Position numbers and translations under genes: made by a program. From a virus, in the IMG/VR virus record IMGVR_UViG_3300014492_000034, positions 1 to 22,292 of that record: 22,292 nt of DNA, one strand, 5' to 3'. Positions 12,673 through 20,274 of this stretch are shown piece after piece. The first letter of the stretch is position 1, and every line of letters starts with the position of its first letter. The notes under the pieces were generated by a model that saw nothing but the letters and a program-made list of their open reading frames with translations, made no database searches and was not told where the DNA came from.

Positions 12673-13334
12673 TCGAACTTCGAATCCTTCTCAACTGAGA
12701 TGAAGTACTCAGCCGCCTCGCCGACCCAGTGGGATATGCCCTTCTCGGTCAGCTTCACCGTGTAGGCGCTGGGAAGCAGCTTCAGGTTGTCGATCTTAAA
12801 CAGGGCGCGGAACTTCTTTCCCGGGGGATCGGCGTCCACCTTGACGGAGTAGTCGTCGTTGGTGGTCCCCTTGGCGTCCACCGCCTGAAGGAACACGGAC
12901 TCCCCGTCGCCCGTCACCGCGATCTCATTCAGGCCGAGGACCCGCAGGGCGGAGGTCGCTGCCTTGAGAACAGCTTCCGGAAGGTCCACCTCGACGTACG
13001 TCGGGGGCATCGCGATGTCCTTCGTCGGCGCCGCGACGATCATCGACGGCTCGGCGAGTGCGTAGCGCAGGGCGCGCCCCTCGGAGACCGCGGACACGCT
13101 CTTGGCCGTAAAGGTTAGGTCTGGATCGCCGAGGAGGGAGAGGGCGTTGAGGAACCGGCTGAGGTCGTATATGGCGAACTCCGTCTCGAAGGCGTCCGGC
13201 ACCGTGGCGCGGGCCATCACCGTCTTTCCGGGATAGGATATGGTGGACAGTAGGCTGCCCGGCCTCACGAGGATGGAGGGATTTATGCTCGCGAAATTGC
13301 GCAGCACCTTGATAGTTTCTTGAGACAGCTTCAT
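12669..13334 (-). CDS. 45: Sliding clamp, T4 gp45-like
   Basis: 221 residues matching T4 gp45 in length and pattern: an N-terminal MKLSQETIKVLRNFASIN, an FAIYDLSRFLNALSLL block (about residues 52-67) corresponding to T4 FDVAIYDLNGFLGILSLV, a central EPSMIVAAPTKDIAMP, and a C-terminal AAEYFISVEKDS. gp45 is the trimeric ring that holds the polymerase on DNA and also activates late transcription in T4. GAAGGGAAATAGG precedes ATG 13334. The gene is third in the transcript from the promoter at 13765-13793. Confidence 0.92.
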   Translation of the reverse strand: MKLSQETIKVLRNFASINPSILVRPGSLLSTISYPGKTVMARATVPDAFETEFAIYDLSRFLNALSLLGDPDLTFTAKSVSAVSEGRALRYALAEPSMIVAAPTKDIAMPPTYVEVDLPEAVLKAATSALRVLGLNEIAVTGDGESVFLQAVDAKGTTNDDYSVKVDADPPGKKFRALFKIDNLKLLPSAYTVKLTEKGISHWVGEAAEYFISVEKDSKFE

Positions 13335-13337
13335 AAC

Positions 13338-13514
13338 CTATTTCCCTTCAATTCCGTGCTCGACGACCTTCACACACCCGTTGTCGCGCCACTCGAATCC
13401 CTGGTGCTCCAGACATTGACGCATCATAGCTGGACGATGATCCTCGTCGCACCCCCTCATGAGGAGGAACATGGTGCCAAGGATCAAGAGGACCGCTGCG
13501 GCGTTGTCGTTCAT
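13338..13514 (-). CDS. Small membrane-anchored Cys-rich protein
   Basis: 58 residues: a hydrophobic N-terminal segment (residues 5-19), then Cys22, Cys34 and Cys47 in a charged outer domain. LLMRGC is an imperfect lipobox, so it might be a lipoprotein or a signal-anchored protein. ATG 13514 overlaps the previous stop (ATGA) and GGGAG lies upstream. It ends three bases before the clamp start. No family recognised. Confidence 0.65.
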   Translation of the reverse strand: MNDNAAAVLLILGTMFLLMRGCDEDHRPAMMRQCLEHQGFEWRDNGCVKVVEHGIEGK

Positions 13515-13738
13515 GTATGTACTCCCACCGCGACCGCGACCTCCTCGATCAAATCGCTCAGATCCATGAGCTCGTTGTCCGAGGCCCCCTTGTTGTACGC
13601 GCTGTTGTACGCGCGTATAGCTCTCTTCAGCTCCGGCGGCCAGCTCGGATCCGCCTTCACGATCCCCTTGGGATCGCAGTTGAAGCCCTCGACCTCTTCG
13701 AGGTCCTCGGGCGCGCCTAGGTCAACGTGACGTGTCAT
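13511..13738 (-). CDS. Hypothetical acidic protein
   Basis: 75 residues, first gene after the promoter at 13765-13793; TTGGAG precedes ATG 13738. Acidic, mostly helical, with a likely helix AIRAYNSAYNKG and an acidic one LMDLSDLIEEVAVAVG. Its place at the head of the clamp transcript suggests strong early expression. No family recognised. Confidence 0.7.
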   Translation of the reverse strand: MTRHVDLGAPEDLEEVEGFNCDPKGIVKADPSWPPELKRAIRAYNSAYNKGASDNELMDLSDLIEEVAVAVGVHT

Positions 13739-13764
13739 GGGTGATACTCCAATTCCATGGTTAG

Positions 13765-13793
13765 ATTATATCACCCGAACGCGCCCGTGTCAA
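13765..13793 (-). promoter_or_regulatory. Perfect consensus sigma-70-type promoter
   Basis: On the minus strand TTGACA (13793-13788), 17 bases, TATAAT (13770-13765): both boxes match the consensus and the spacing is ideal. The predicted start is near 13757, about 19 bases before ATG 13738. The -35 overlaps the last codons of the glycosyltransferase gene. It drives the clamp gene and downstream genes. Confidence 0.93.
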
Positions 13794-14818
13794 CCCTTTG
13801 CGCGTCGACCCGCGCGCTTGGACTTCGCCGGCTTCTGCGACTCTAAGATCGCCGCGTCCATTTGATCGCGACGGCTCGGGGGCTTCGCTGGCTCGTCGGA
13901 TTTAATCAGGGGAGTAGGAGTCATAACCGGGGGCATCGCACCCACGCGCGGTGCTCCTCTATTCGGCTGTCGCTTGTCCTTACCCAAGGCACCCGGGTCA
14001 GCGGTCGCCGCGACGCCGATGCTGGCCAAATCAGCCAGGGATCCGCCGAAGATGTAGCTGCCTACGTGCTGCAGGTGCATCCACGGACAGAACCAGCAGT
14101 GCATGCCGGCCTGCTGCGCCTTCTGGCTGAACCAGTAGTCTTCGCTGAGGTACCTCTTGGAGACGGGATCTATCTCCGCCTGAAAGAACTGCATTATTTC
14201 TCGCGACCCATCGAAGTGTTCAGTACGCACGTGATCGGGCTTGTACATGTACTGGGGATAGCTATTTGCAAACGTTTGCATAGCTTCTTTATGCACCATC
14301 ATGAATCCGGTCCCGATCTCCAGGACCTCAACGGGTTCGTTGAGGGGGATCTGCGCCTGCCCGCTCTTGGGATTGAACACGTAGTCCCCGACGAACTTCT
14401 CGAGGACAGTAGCGTCCTGGTCCGCCACGCCCTTGTCCACCGCGTGCTTGATCTTCTCCCACGAGATGCACTTCTTGGGGTACGGCCCGCCGATGATGTG
14501 GTACTTGGGGTCCTGAACCTGAAGAGCCATGAGCGCGAGGACGTCCTGCGGGGAGAATCCGATGTCGGAGTCGATAAAGCACAAATGTCCACATTCAGAC
14601 CGCATAAATTCATCGCAGCAATAATTTCTGGCTCTTGTAATGAGACTCTCATTGAACAAAAAATACAGCTGCATCTGTATCCCATATTGGTTACAGAGCG
14701 AAGTAAGGTCCGAAATGCTCTTACAAAACATTCCCGAACAAGCGCCCCCAAACATCGGCGTAGCCACAAAAAGTTTCCGCTCGCGCAGACGTTCAATTGG
14801 GCAATTTATCTCCACCAT
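13790..14818 (-). CDS. GT-A fold glycosyltransferase
   Basis: 342 residues. The first 250 form a GT-A type (GT2-like) domain: a KLFVATPMFGG strand, an ITRARNYCCDEF segment, the metal-binding DSD motif at residues 83-85 inside CFIDSDIGFSP, a GGPYPKK block and a LEIGTGFMMVHKEA acceptor-site block. The C-terminal 90 residues are Pro-, Lys- and Arg-rich and look disordered. Such enzymes occur in many T4-like phages; together with agt and gp42 it could add a further sugar to hydroxymethylcytosine, or instead glycosylate a virion protein. Its 5' end is AT-rich and overlaps the GIY-YIG endonuclease gene by 26 bases. Confidence 0.8.
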   Translation of the reverse strand: MVEINCPIERLRERKLFVATPMFGGACSGMFCKSISDLTSLCNQYGIQMQLYFLFNESLITRARNYCCDEFMRSECGHLCFIDSDIGFSPQDVLALMALQVQDPKYHIIGGPYPKKCISWEKIKHAVDKGVADQDATVLEKFVGDYVFNPKSGQAQIPLNEPVEVLEIGTGFMMVHKEAMQTFANSYPQYMYKPDHVRTEHFDGSREIMQFFQAEIDPVSKRYLSEDYWFSQKAQQAGMHCWFCPWMHLQHVGSYIFGGSLADLASIGVAATADPGALGKDKRQPNRGAPRVGAMPPVMTPTPLIKSDEPAKPPSRRDQMDAAILESQKPAKSKRAGRRAKG

Positions 14819-15470
14819 TTTTTATCCTTTCAAAATATCTTTTCCGCCCAAGACCAATGTTAGCCCTTGTCTCAGGGGAACGCTTCTGTCCGCGATTCTT
14901 TTTCGCGGCTTTCCTGATTCTCTCAGGATTCCTTCCTGTCTCAGCAGCCCATGGACGTGGAATGCCCTTGGTTTTTGCCGACACTTTCTTACCAGTCTCT
15001 GCTAAGATACGCTTACCATCTTCACTCTGGCAAAACGCCTTCTGTGAGTCGCTCTTGCGCTTTCGAGACTCATCGGACCACTTCTTTCCCTTAGCCTGAG
15101 GCTCATTGTTCTCTAGCCACTCACGCTGCTTCCTGCTGAGATGTGCCTTTACTTCATCAGTGTGCGGGAAGTCATGAACCGGACACTTTCCTTCATTCCA
15201 ATTCAGCCACCTTGGGTTGTGTCGTACCCGCAGCCGTCGCAGCACCCGATGCTCCCACGAACGTGCACTATCCGCAGCCTCAAACGTCCGCCTAACCTCT
15301 CGAATGTCTGGAGGACCATATTGCCTTATGTATGCAGCGACCTCCTCAGACGACGTAAAGTACGTCACCCATAAGTCGTCGGGACTACATCCAACAGCGT
15401 ACCGCACGCCGTAGTACCAACGATCAAGCGCGCTCCAGCCCACGAGGTACGTGTAGGGTAGGTAGTTCAT
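14793..15470 (-). CDS. GIY-YIG homing endonuclease
   Basis: 225 residues. The N-terminal 90 are a GIY-YIG nuclease of the phage type: YLVGW (8-12) and YYGVRY (19-24) form the divergent GIY...YIG core, VRRTF carries the conserved Arg, Glu73 in SWEHRVL is the likely catalytic Glu and WLN (88-90) closes the domain. The Lys/Arg-rich rest has NUMOD3-like repeats (KKWSDESRKRKSDSQK; GQKRSPETRANIG) that bind DNA. The 3' half of the gene is much more AT-rich than the phage, a sign of transfer. ATG 15470 abuts the lysozyme stop. It is a free-standing mobile gene, not inside an intron as far as can be seen. Confidence 0.85.
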   Translation of the reverse strand: MNYLPYTYLVGWSALDRWYYGVRYAVGCSPDDLWVTYFTSSEEVAAYIRQYGPPDIREVRRTFEAADSARSWEHRVLRRLRVRHNPRWLNWNEGKCPVHDFPHTDEVKAHLSRKQREWLENNEPQAKGKKWSDESRKRKSDSQKAFCQSEDGKRILAETGKKVSAKTKGIPRPWAAETGRNPERIRKAAKKNRGQKRSPETRANIGLGRKRYFERIKNGGDKLPN

Positions 15471-16003
15471 CAGTGCTTGTGGCCGTGCGGGTGCTTGTGA
15501 GCCTCGTGCGGTTGGGTCCAGCGCATGCTCGGCTTCCTGCTGAGGTACTCGTACCACTGCTCCGACCGCAGCGCCCGCTTCGCTGCTTGTCCCGGTGCTC
15601 CGGCGCGCTCGTAGTACTGGCAGGCTACCGAACCTGCCTCCGACGCTGTCGTACATGCTTGGACTTTAATCAAAGCTCTTTCTTCAAGCAATACGTTGGT
15701 AAGCTCCCACCACACCGCTTTATGCTGGTCCGCGATGCTCGGGAGAGTGGTTAGGTCGACGCCGGTCGCGTCCTTGATGACGGCGGCGCGGTCGGTGTGT
15801 ATCTGGTACAGTCCCCACGCCGTGTAGTCGTCCCCCTTCTTGTCCCCGAACGCCGTGGGATTCAAGCTGCTCTCGGCGTCCGCTTGCGCCAGCATGCCGC
15901 AGGCCTGCTCAGGCGTGAGCTTCGCGACCTGCGTCCAAAAGTCGTATATCTCAACGGCGTTCGCGTAGTACTGGCTGTTGGACAGACCGGTTCTGTATCC
16001 CAT
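15470..16003 (-). CDS. Phage tail lysozyme-type muramidase
   Basis: 177 residues. The first 140 have the phage tail lysozyme pattern: GMLAQADAESSLNP with probable catalytic Glu44, then AWGLYQIHTDR, corresponding to the GlfQW...R block of the family. It would hydrolyse or lyse peptidoglycan glycan strands. The end is His-rich (HEAHKHPHGHKH), an unusual natural metal-binding tail. No signal peptide. Its place among DNA-modification genes rather than tail genes is odd. ATG 16003 follows AAAGGAGATCGACTAAC. Confidence 0.7.
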   Translation of the reverse strand: MGYRTGLSNSQYYANAVEIYDFWTQVAKLTPEQACGMLAQADAESSLNPTAFGDKKGDDYTAWGLYQIHTDRAAVIKDATGVDLTTLPSIADQHKAVWWELTNVLLEERALIKVQACTTASEAGSVACQYYERAGAPGQAAKRALRSEQWYEYLSRKPSMRWTQPHEAHKHPHGHKH

Positions 16004-16018
16004 GTTAGTCGATCTCCT

Positions 16019-17167
16019 TTATGGACAGCACGCGGCGCCGTCAGCTTGCATCCACGGCCGTCCGGTCACGATGTTGAGGGCGCGGTTGGGCAGGTACACC
16101 ATGTCCTTGACGGGCCTTCCGTGTATCTCCTTCTCGACGTCGACCTCGCACATGGCGCGTCGCTTGATCTCGAAGTCGTTGAGGTCGCGGGTACCGTACA
16201 GCTCGCAGACGCGCTTGCCGTCCACCTGAACAACGATCTTTCCAGCTTCCACTTCGGGGGGCCTTACCCACGTGGGATCGTCGTCCTCGCCAATCCGCGG
16301 AGTGCCGTCGTCGCTCATGCGCGTGGTGCCGCGTAGCTTCAGGAGCTCGGTGCCCCCCACTGCTGCATGCCGCGGGCTCAGGGGCGGACCAAACCACGTC
16401 TTGTCTCCCTGTGTATCAAGGACCCTCACGGTCTCCTGCACCGCCGACTGCGACTGCAGCTTCTTGGTCTCCTCTTTGTCCCTCGCGATCGCTTCGTCAA
16501 CCTCTCGCACCCAGCGACCCGGCACGCTTTCGAGGACCTCTTCATCCTCGCCCATAGTCTTAAGAGACGCCAGCTCATTGGACCCTTCAGTAAACGTATT
16601 GGAAGCAGCGATCGCAGCGTCCAGCAGCTGCTGCTGCACCGCGTCGATGATGGGGCTCGAGAGGGTGGAACCCTGTTCCTTGTCGTGGACGTACAGCGCC
16701 AGCAGCGCGTAATGAGCCGTCTTCACCAGGTCGTCGCGGTTGTACCCACCCTTCTTGCCGTAGCGCGACGCGTACTTCTGAACGTTGCCGACGGTGAACC
16801 CCCGTCCGTTGCCGGAGGAGAATATAACGTCCAAGGACTGCACGTTGTCCTCGCCGACGTAGTGGCCGCGGTACGTGTCGTCGATGTACTTCTGCAGCTC
16901 GCGGACGAGCTCGTCCTCGCGGTACTTGTAGTTGGTGACGACGTCGCACATGTTGTTGCCAAGGTCGACGACCGTGAAGGGCTTGGACATGTCGCGCTGC
17001 GGGACAGACTTTGCCTGGTCCGCGGCGAAGTGTCGTGCGGGAAGGTCGTTGTGGTACACGTTGTAGGGCGCGGCGGTGTTCGCATCAGCTTTTCCGCACA
17101 TACCCGCGCTCGGCACCGCAAAGTTGGTGTTCTTGTGTTCCTTGTTCTTATCCCATAGAACGCTCAT
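16019..17167 (-). CDS. DUF3310-like domain protein
   Basis: 382 residues. Residues about 102-160 match the DUF3310 (SaV-like) pattern found in many phages: HYVGEDNVQSLDVI, GFTVGNVQKYASRYGKKGG and DDLVKTAHYALLAL. In phages it is often fused to nucleotide-related domains, but its biochemical role is unknown. The N-terminal 100 residues are polar; the C-terminal 150 contain a Trp/Pro-rich segment and a strand-rich part (KIVVQVDGKRVCELYGTRD) that might be a separate domain, ending in Cys-Cys-Pro. ATG 17167 overlaps the methyltransferase stop (ATGA). It is likely co-expressed with it. Confidence 0.6.
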   Translation of the reverse strand: MSVLWDKNKEHKNTNFAVPSAGMCGKADANTAAPYNVYHNDLPARHFAADQAKSVPQRDMSKPFTVVDLGNNMCDVVTNYKYREDELVRELQKYIDDTYRGHYVGEDNVQSLDVIFSSGNGRGFTVGNVQKYASRYGKKGGYNRDDLVKTAHYALLALYVHDKEQGSTLSSPIIDAVQQQLLDAAIAASNTFTEGSNELASLKTMGEDEEVLESVPGRWVREVDEAIARDKEETKKLQSQSAVQETVRVLDTQGDKTWFGPPLSPRHAAVGGTELLKLRGTTRMSDDGTPRIGEDDDPTWVRPPEVEAGKIVVQVDGKRVCELYGTRDLNDFEIKRRAMCEVDVEKEIHGRPVKDMVYLPNRALNIVTGRPWMQADGAACCP

Positions 17168-18390
17168 GACACAAACTCCTCCAGTGTAGCCGGCTCGTCC
17201 TCGTACCTAACGGTCTTCGAGGCGTTGAACTGATAGACGTAGGGAGCGCTCGTGGTCTCCCTCCTCCCCTCCAGGTAGGCTAGGACCTCGGAGGACATGT
17301 CCGCGGCGGTTTGCACCGGCACGTTTTGGCATATGTGGTTGGACGACTTCTCGGGATCCAGCAGCTCGAAGTCGTCCGGCATGCCCATGATGGTCATCGC
17401 CTCGCGAAAAGTTATGTAGCGGTCCTCCGTCGGGTGCGCCAGCATATGGGGATAGTGCCCGACAAAGGCGCCGATGTGGTCGCGGGGGATGCAGGTGTTG
17501 CGCTTCATGATGCCGAGGCCCGCAGCGAGCTTGGCGCCGCGCCTCTCCGCCTTATCCGCCTCTCGGTCCAGTCCCTGGGCACGCATCCACCGGGCGATGT
17601 CGTCCTCGGTGTGTCCCTGGTTCTGGATGTAGGACAGGACGTCCATCTGTTTCAGGTTGGTGACGATGGGTTGGGACTGACTGAACTCCCGGTGGGTCAT
17701 CCCCGGGTGTATGACTTCGAGGAGGTAACGGTAGATCGGGTCGTCCCTCGACGGGGTCTTGGGATTGATCGGTTCCATCTGGAAGTTGGAGGTCACCCCC
17801 GTGATGAGGTCCTCGATCTTCTGATAGGGTCTGTCGTACCAGTCCAGGATCGGCGTACGGTTACCGCGCCAGAAGAAGTAGAAGGACCTCTCGCGTACCT
17901 GGGGGAGTCCGTGGAGGAGTGTCTTCGTCCGGTACACGGTCATGGTGTACCCGTTGTCCACACCGATACGCCTCATGTTCTCGCGTATGTTCTTGCCGAT
18001 CTTGCCAGCGAACCCCGGAGCGTTCTCGCCCCAATAGACGTCGGGTCTCAGGGTACCCATGACGTACTCCGCTACCAGGGGCAGCCACACGTTGTTGGGG
18101 TTGTCGTCCCCGTAGCCGTGCGATATGGTGGATAGACCGGCACAGGGACAGGTGGAGTTCACCGCGTCGTACGTACCGACGCGGACTCCCGAGGGAGGGA
18201 CGCCTCCCTTGTCCAGAACGTAGTAAGGGACGTCCACGCCGCGCTGGTCGTACCAGTGGAGCAGGTGCTTCTCGTTGGGGGCGAAGGCCTCGTAGGAGAT
18301 GAGGGCGTCGGGAGGGGTCCCGAAGGCACGCTCGGCGCCCATGGCCATACCGCCGATGAGGGGGACTATGGAGGCGTGTCTCACTGTCAT
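17164..18390 (-). CDS. DNA C5-cytosine methyltransferase (Dcm/Dnmt family)
   Basis: 408 residues with the ordered motifs of C5-cytosine methyltransferases. Motif I: LIGGMAMGAERAFG (11-24); motif IV: CPCAGLS with catalytic Cys83; motif VI: GENAPG with Glu122; motif VIII: QVRER (164-168); motif IX: FREAMTIMGMPDDF (328-341); motif X: QNVPVQTAADM (355-365). The variable target-recognition region lies at about 180-320. The catalytic residues are present, so it is probably active; the DNA target is unknown. ATG 18390 overlaps the stop of an HNH-AP2 endonuclease. Possible jobs: protecting unmodified C in viral DNA, or making 5mC as a base for further modification. Confidence 0.88.
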   Translation of the reverse strand: MTVRHASIVPLIGGMAMGAERAFGTPPDALISYEAFAPNEKHLLHWYDQRGVDVPYYVLDKGGVPPSGVRVGTYDAVNSTCPCAGLSTISHGYGDDNPNNVWLPLVAEYVMGTLRPDVYWGENAPGFAGKIGKNIRENMRRIGVDNGYTMTVYRTKTLLHGLPQVRERSFYFFWRGNRTPILDWYDRPYQKIEDLITGVTSNFQMEPINPKTPSRDDPIYRYLLEVIHPGMTHREFSQSQPIVTNLKQMDVLSYIQNQGHTEDDIARWMRAQGLDREADKAERRGAKLAAGLGIMKRNTCIPRDHIGAFVGHYPHMLAHPTEDRYITFREAMTIMGMPDDFELLDPEKSSNHICQNVPVQTAADMSSEVLAYLEGRRETTSAPYVYQFNASKTVRYEDEPATLEEFVS

Positions 18391-18863
18391 GAATGTGCAA
18401 ACTCCCCATGATATACACGGGCCGCGTTATTGTAAGCGGCTGCCGCTTCTTCAGCGCTATCAAATGTACCTAAATGTATGCGCTGGTTGTCAAAAGCTAT
18501 CGAAGCACTGTGTCTGTTGCCGTCACTACACACTCCTTTGTAGCCGGATGTATTATTTCGAAGCTTGCCACGGTGTTGTTGGTTCTGTCCTTGCGTACAT
18601 GTACGTATCTCGTTCCAACGATTGTCACATGTATCAAAATGTTTGTGATCGACTTGGGGAGGCCACTCACCTGTCATATAAAAAACAGCGAGTCGATGCG
18701 CTAGATATTGCTTTCCGTCTATGTGAACGTAAAAATAGCCATTCGACCCACGATGCCCAACAGGTTTTCCCACAAGCTTCGTGTGATGTGACTGAAGAAG
18801 TGTCCAATTTCCCGTCTCGGGATCGTAGCTAACTTTTTCTTTCAGCCGTTCAATCGTTAGCAT
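18387..18863 (-). CDS. HNH-AP2 homing endonuclease
   Basis: 158 residues. The HNH_3 nuclease core is AHRLAVFYMTGEWPPQVDHKHFDTCDNRWNEIR (in pieces at about residues 55-87; His56, Asp72-His73 and Asn81 or Asn84 are the likely active-site residues). An AP2-type DNA-binding domain follows at 105-155 (TSGYKGV, then RIHLGTFDSAEEAAAAYNNAA). This is a common free-standing phage homing endonuclease. Its sequence is more AT-rich than its neighbours, which points to recent entry. It overlaps both neighbours by a few bases, yet leaves agt and the methyltransferase intact. Confidence 0.93.
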   Translation of the reverse strand: MLTIERLKEKVSYDPETGNWTLLQSHHTKLVGKPVGHRGSNGYFYVHIDGKQYLAHRLAVFYMTGEWPPQVDHKHFDTCDNRWNEIRTCTQGQNQQHRGKLRNNTSGYKGVCSDGNRHSASIAFDNQRIHLGTFDSAEEAAAAYNNAARVYHGEFAHS

Positions 18864-20083
18864 AATTCCTCAATCATTTTCATCGTATCAGCAAAGACGT
18901 AGGAAGAATCCTGATGGAGCTTATAAAAAGCAAAAGCTTTTTCACGCATCTCATCGCGCAGTACATCGTCGGACGCAATTCTATTTATCTCCGCCCACGT
19001 GCCTGCCATATCGTCATCATCAAACCATATAGTACCATGGTCGCGACACTTTGTCAATGGCACGTCATAAATTCTGTGACGACAAATATCACCAAACTTT
19101 TTCCTAAAAACTGGCACAACACCTACCGACGCTATTTCTGCATGTGTGTACTCTATGGACTTCTCGACGTATTTGGGGTTCAGGAGGGACAGCTGGTACC
19201 CGAAGCCGGCGCGAGACATCCTCTTCATCATGGTGTCGTTCTCGTACTGGGAGAAGACGACGACGGGTCCTCCCCGGTGGGCGTCCACGTCGACATCGTG
19301 GTACGGCAGGGACGAGTTGCAGTGGTTGACGAACGGGGCATACATCTTAAAGTCCAGAAAAGCGGGAGACTTGTCGATCCCCTCCATCATGGAGACGCAG
19401 CGCGGGTCCTTCCGGATGAAATTCTCATGGAAGGTCATGAACTCGCGATATCCCTTCCATTGGACGGTGCGGCCCACCCACTTGTGGCTGCGCGGGTCCG
19501 TCTCCTCGATGGGCTTCCAGTACTTTGCTCGGGCAGCGTCGAAGTCGAACGCCGGCTGGAACGCAGCGACCGCCTTCGAGCTGCGGTCCTCCCCCGCGAG
19601 GATCGCCGAGACGTCTCCCTCCCAGTCGTCCAGCATCGCGCAGAAGTCGTTGCTCCGTGAGTGGACGAAGATGAGGTTGGCCCGCGCCATCGCTTCGTCC
19701 ATGCAGCGGTTGCGCAGGATGGACAGCTTGTTGTGATCGTGAACGTACATCACAACTGGCGGCTTGATAGCCGCGAGCAGTCCCGCGAAGTTCTCCACCT
19801 CCGCGACGGAGGCGTCCTTGGGAGGCAGGGAGTTCACGACGACGCAGTCGGAGAGGTTGCACGCGTCCAGCACCTCCTGCATCTCCTGAGGGCGCGAGAA
19901 GAAGTGGAGGCTGAGGCCGTCGATGTCGTGGGAGTACTTGCGGGGGTAGTTCTTCTCCTTGGACGCAAGGACGCGGCAGCGGTAGCCCGCTGCGTTCAGC
20001 CACCGGGAGAACTCAGCGGTGTGCTTGCTTACACCACAACCTTCCACACCACGACCTAAAATTATTGCTACATTCTTTATCAT
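18857..20083 (-). CDS. agt: DNA alpha-glucosyltransferase, T4 Agt-like
   Basis: 408 residues, very similar in order of motifs to T4 alpha-glucosyltransferase (400 residues as I recall). Shared blocks: RGVEGCGVSK (11-20), SHDIDGLS (51-58), HDHNKLS (115-121), WVGRTVQWKGY (202-212), MEGIDKSPAF (233-242), SGFGYQL-type AGFGYQL (292-298), EYTHAEI (311-317), GTIWFDDDDM near residue 349-358 and HQDSSY before the end. T4 Agt is a GT-B enzyme that moves glucose from UDP-glucose to 5-hydroxymethylcytosine in DNA. This fits gp42 six genes upstream. ATG 20083 overlaps the preceding stop (ATGA). The 3' end of the gene is AT-rich, where an HNH gene follows. Confidence 0.93.
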   Translation of the reverse strand: MIKNVAIILGRGVEGCGVSKHTAEFSRWLNAAGYRCRVLASKEKNYPRKYSHDIDGLSLHFFSRPQEMQEVLDACNLSDCVVVNSLPPKDASVAEVENFAGLLAAIKPPVVMYVHDHNKLSILRNRCMDEAMARANLIFVHSRSNDFCAMLDDWEGDVSAILAGEDRSSKAVAAFQPAFDFDAARAKYWKPIEETDPRSHKWVGRTVQWKGYREFMTFHENFIRKDPRCVSMMEGIDKSPAFLDFKMYAPFVNHCNSSLPYHDVDVDAHRGGPVVVFSQYENDTMMKRMSRAGFGYQLSLLNPKYVEKSIEYTHAEIASVGVVPVFRKKFGDICRHRIYDVPLTKCRDHGTIWFDDDDMAGTWAEINRIASDDVLRDEMREKAFAFYKLHQDSSYVFADTMKMIEELC

Positions 20084-20274
20084 TGAGAACCACGCTTCTT
20101 ATAGGGCCCTCGTGGTCCGCGCTTATCGCAGCACCTGCCACGTCTAAATCCTTCAGGAGGTACATCATTGAACGCAACGCGTACATCCGCACTACCATTG
20201 GTGTACCAATAGAAGTCGCACTCGCCCTTCTCAAAGCGATCAAGGTCGCGCTCGGAAAGCGCCGCCGTCTTGAT
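20080..20274 (-). CDS. Hypothetical 64-residue protein without a canonical start codon
   Basis: The frame ending at TGA 20082-20080 overlaps agt's ATG exactly as other coupled genes do, and its product looks real: a helical start, CDFYWYTNGSADVRVAFNDVP, then a Cys/Arg-rich end (FRRGRCCDKRGPRGPYKKRG). But between the in-frame stop upstream and its end there is no ATG, GTG, TTG or CTG. The best start is ATC 20274-20272, ten bases after AGGAG, giving IKTAALSERD where a Met would be expected. Other options: +1 frameshifting from the dCMP deaminase frame (they overlap by 35 bases), or a mutated ATG. No family recognised. Confidence 0.5.
   Translation of the reverse strand: MKTAALSERDLDRFEKGECDFYWYTNGSADVRVAFNDVPPEGFRRGRCCDKRGPRGPYKKRGSQ

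Noticed and set aside
13862-14863. Long plus-strand frame opposite the GT-A gene
   Set aside because: It is a GC-bias shadow of a gene with a clear domain on the other strand, and it lacks a ribosome site.
19029-19057. TTGACA-N17-TACTAT on the minus strand within agt
   Set aside because: The -10 is poor, and it lies inside the coding frame without the flanking pattern of the other three promoters.
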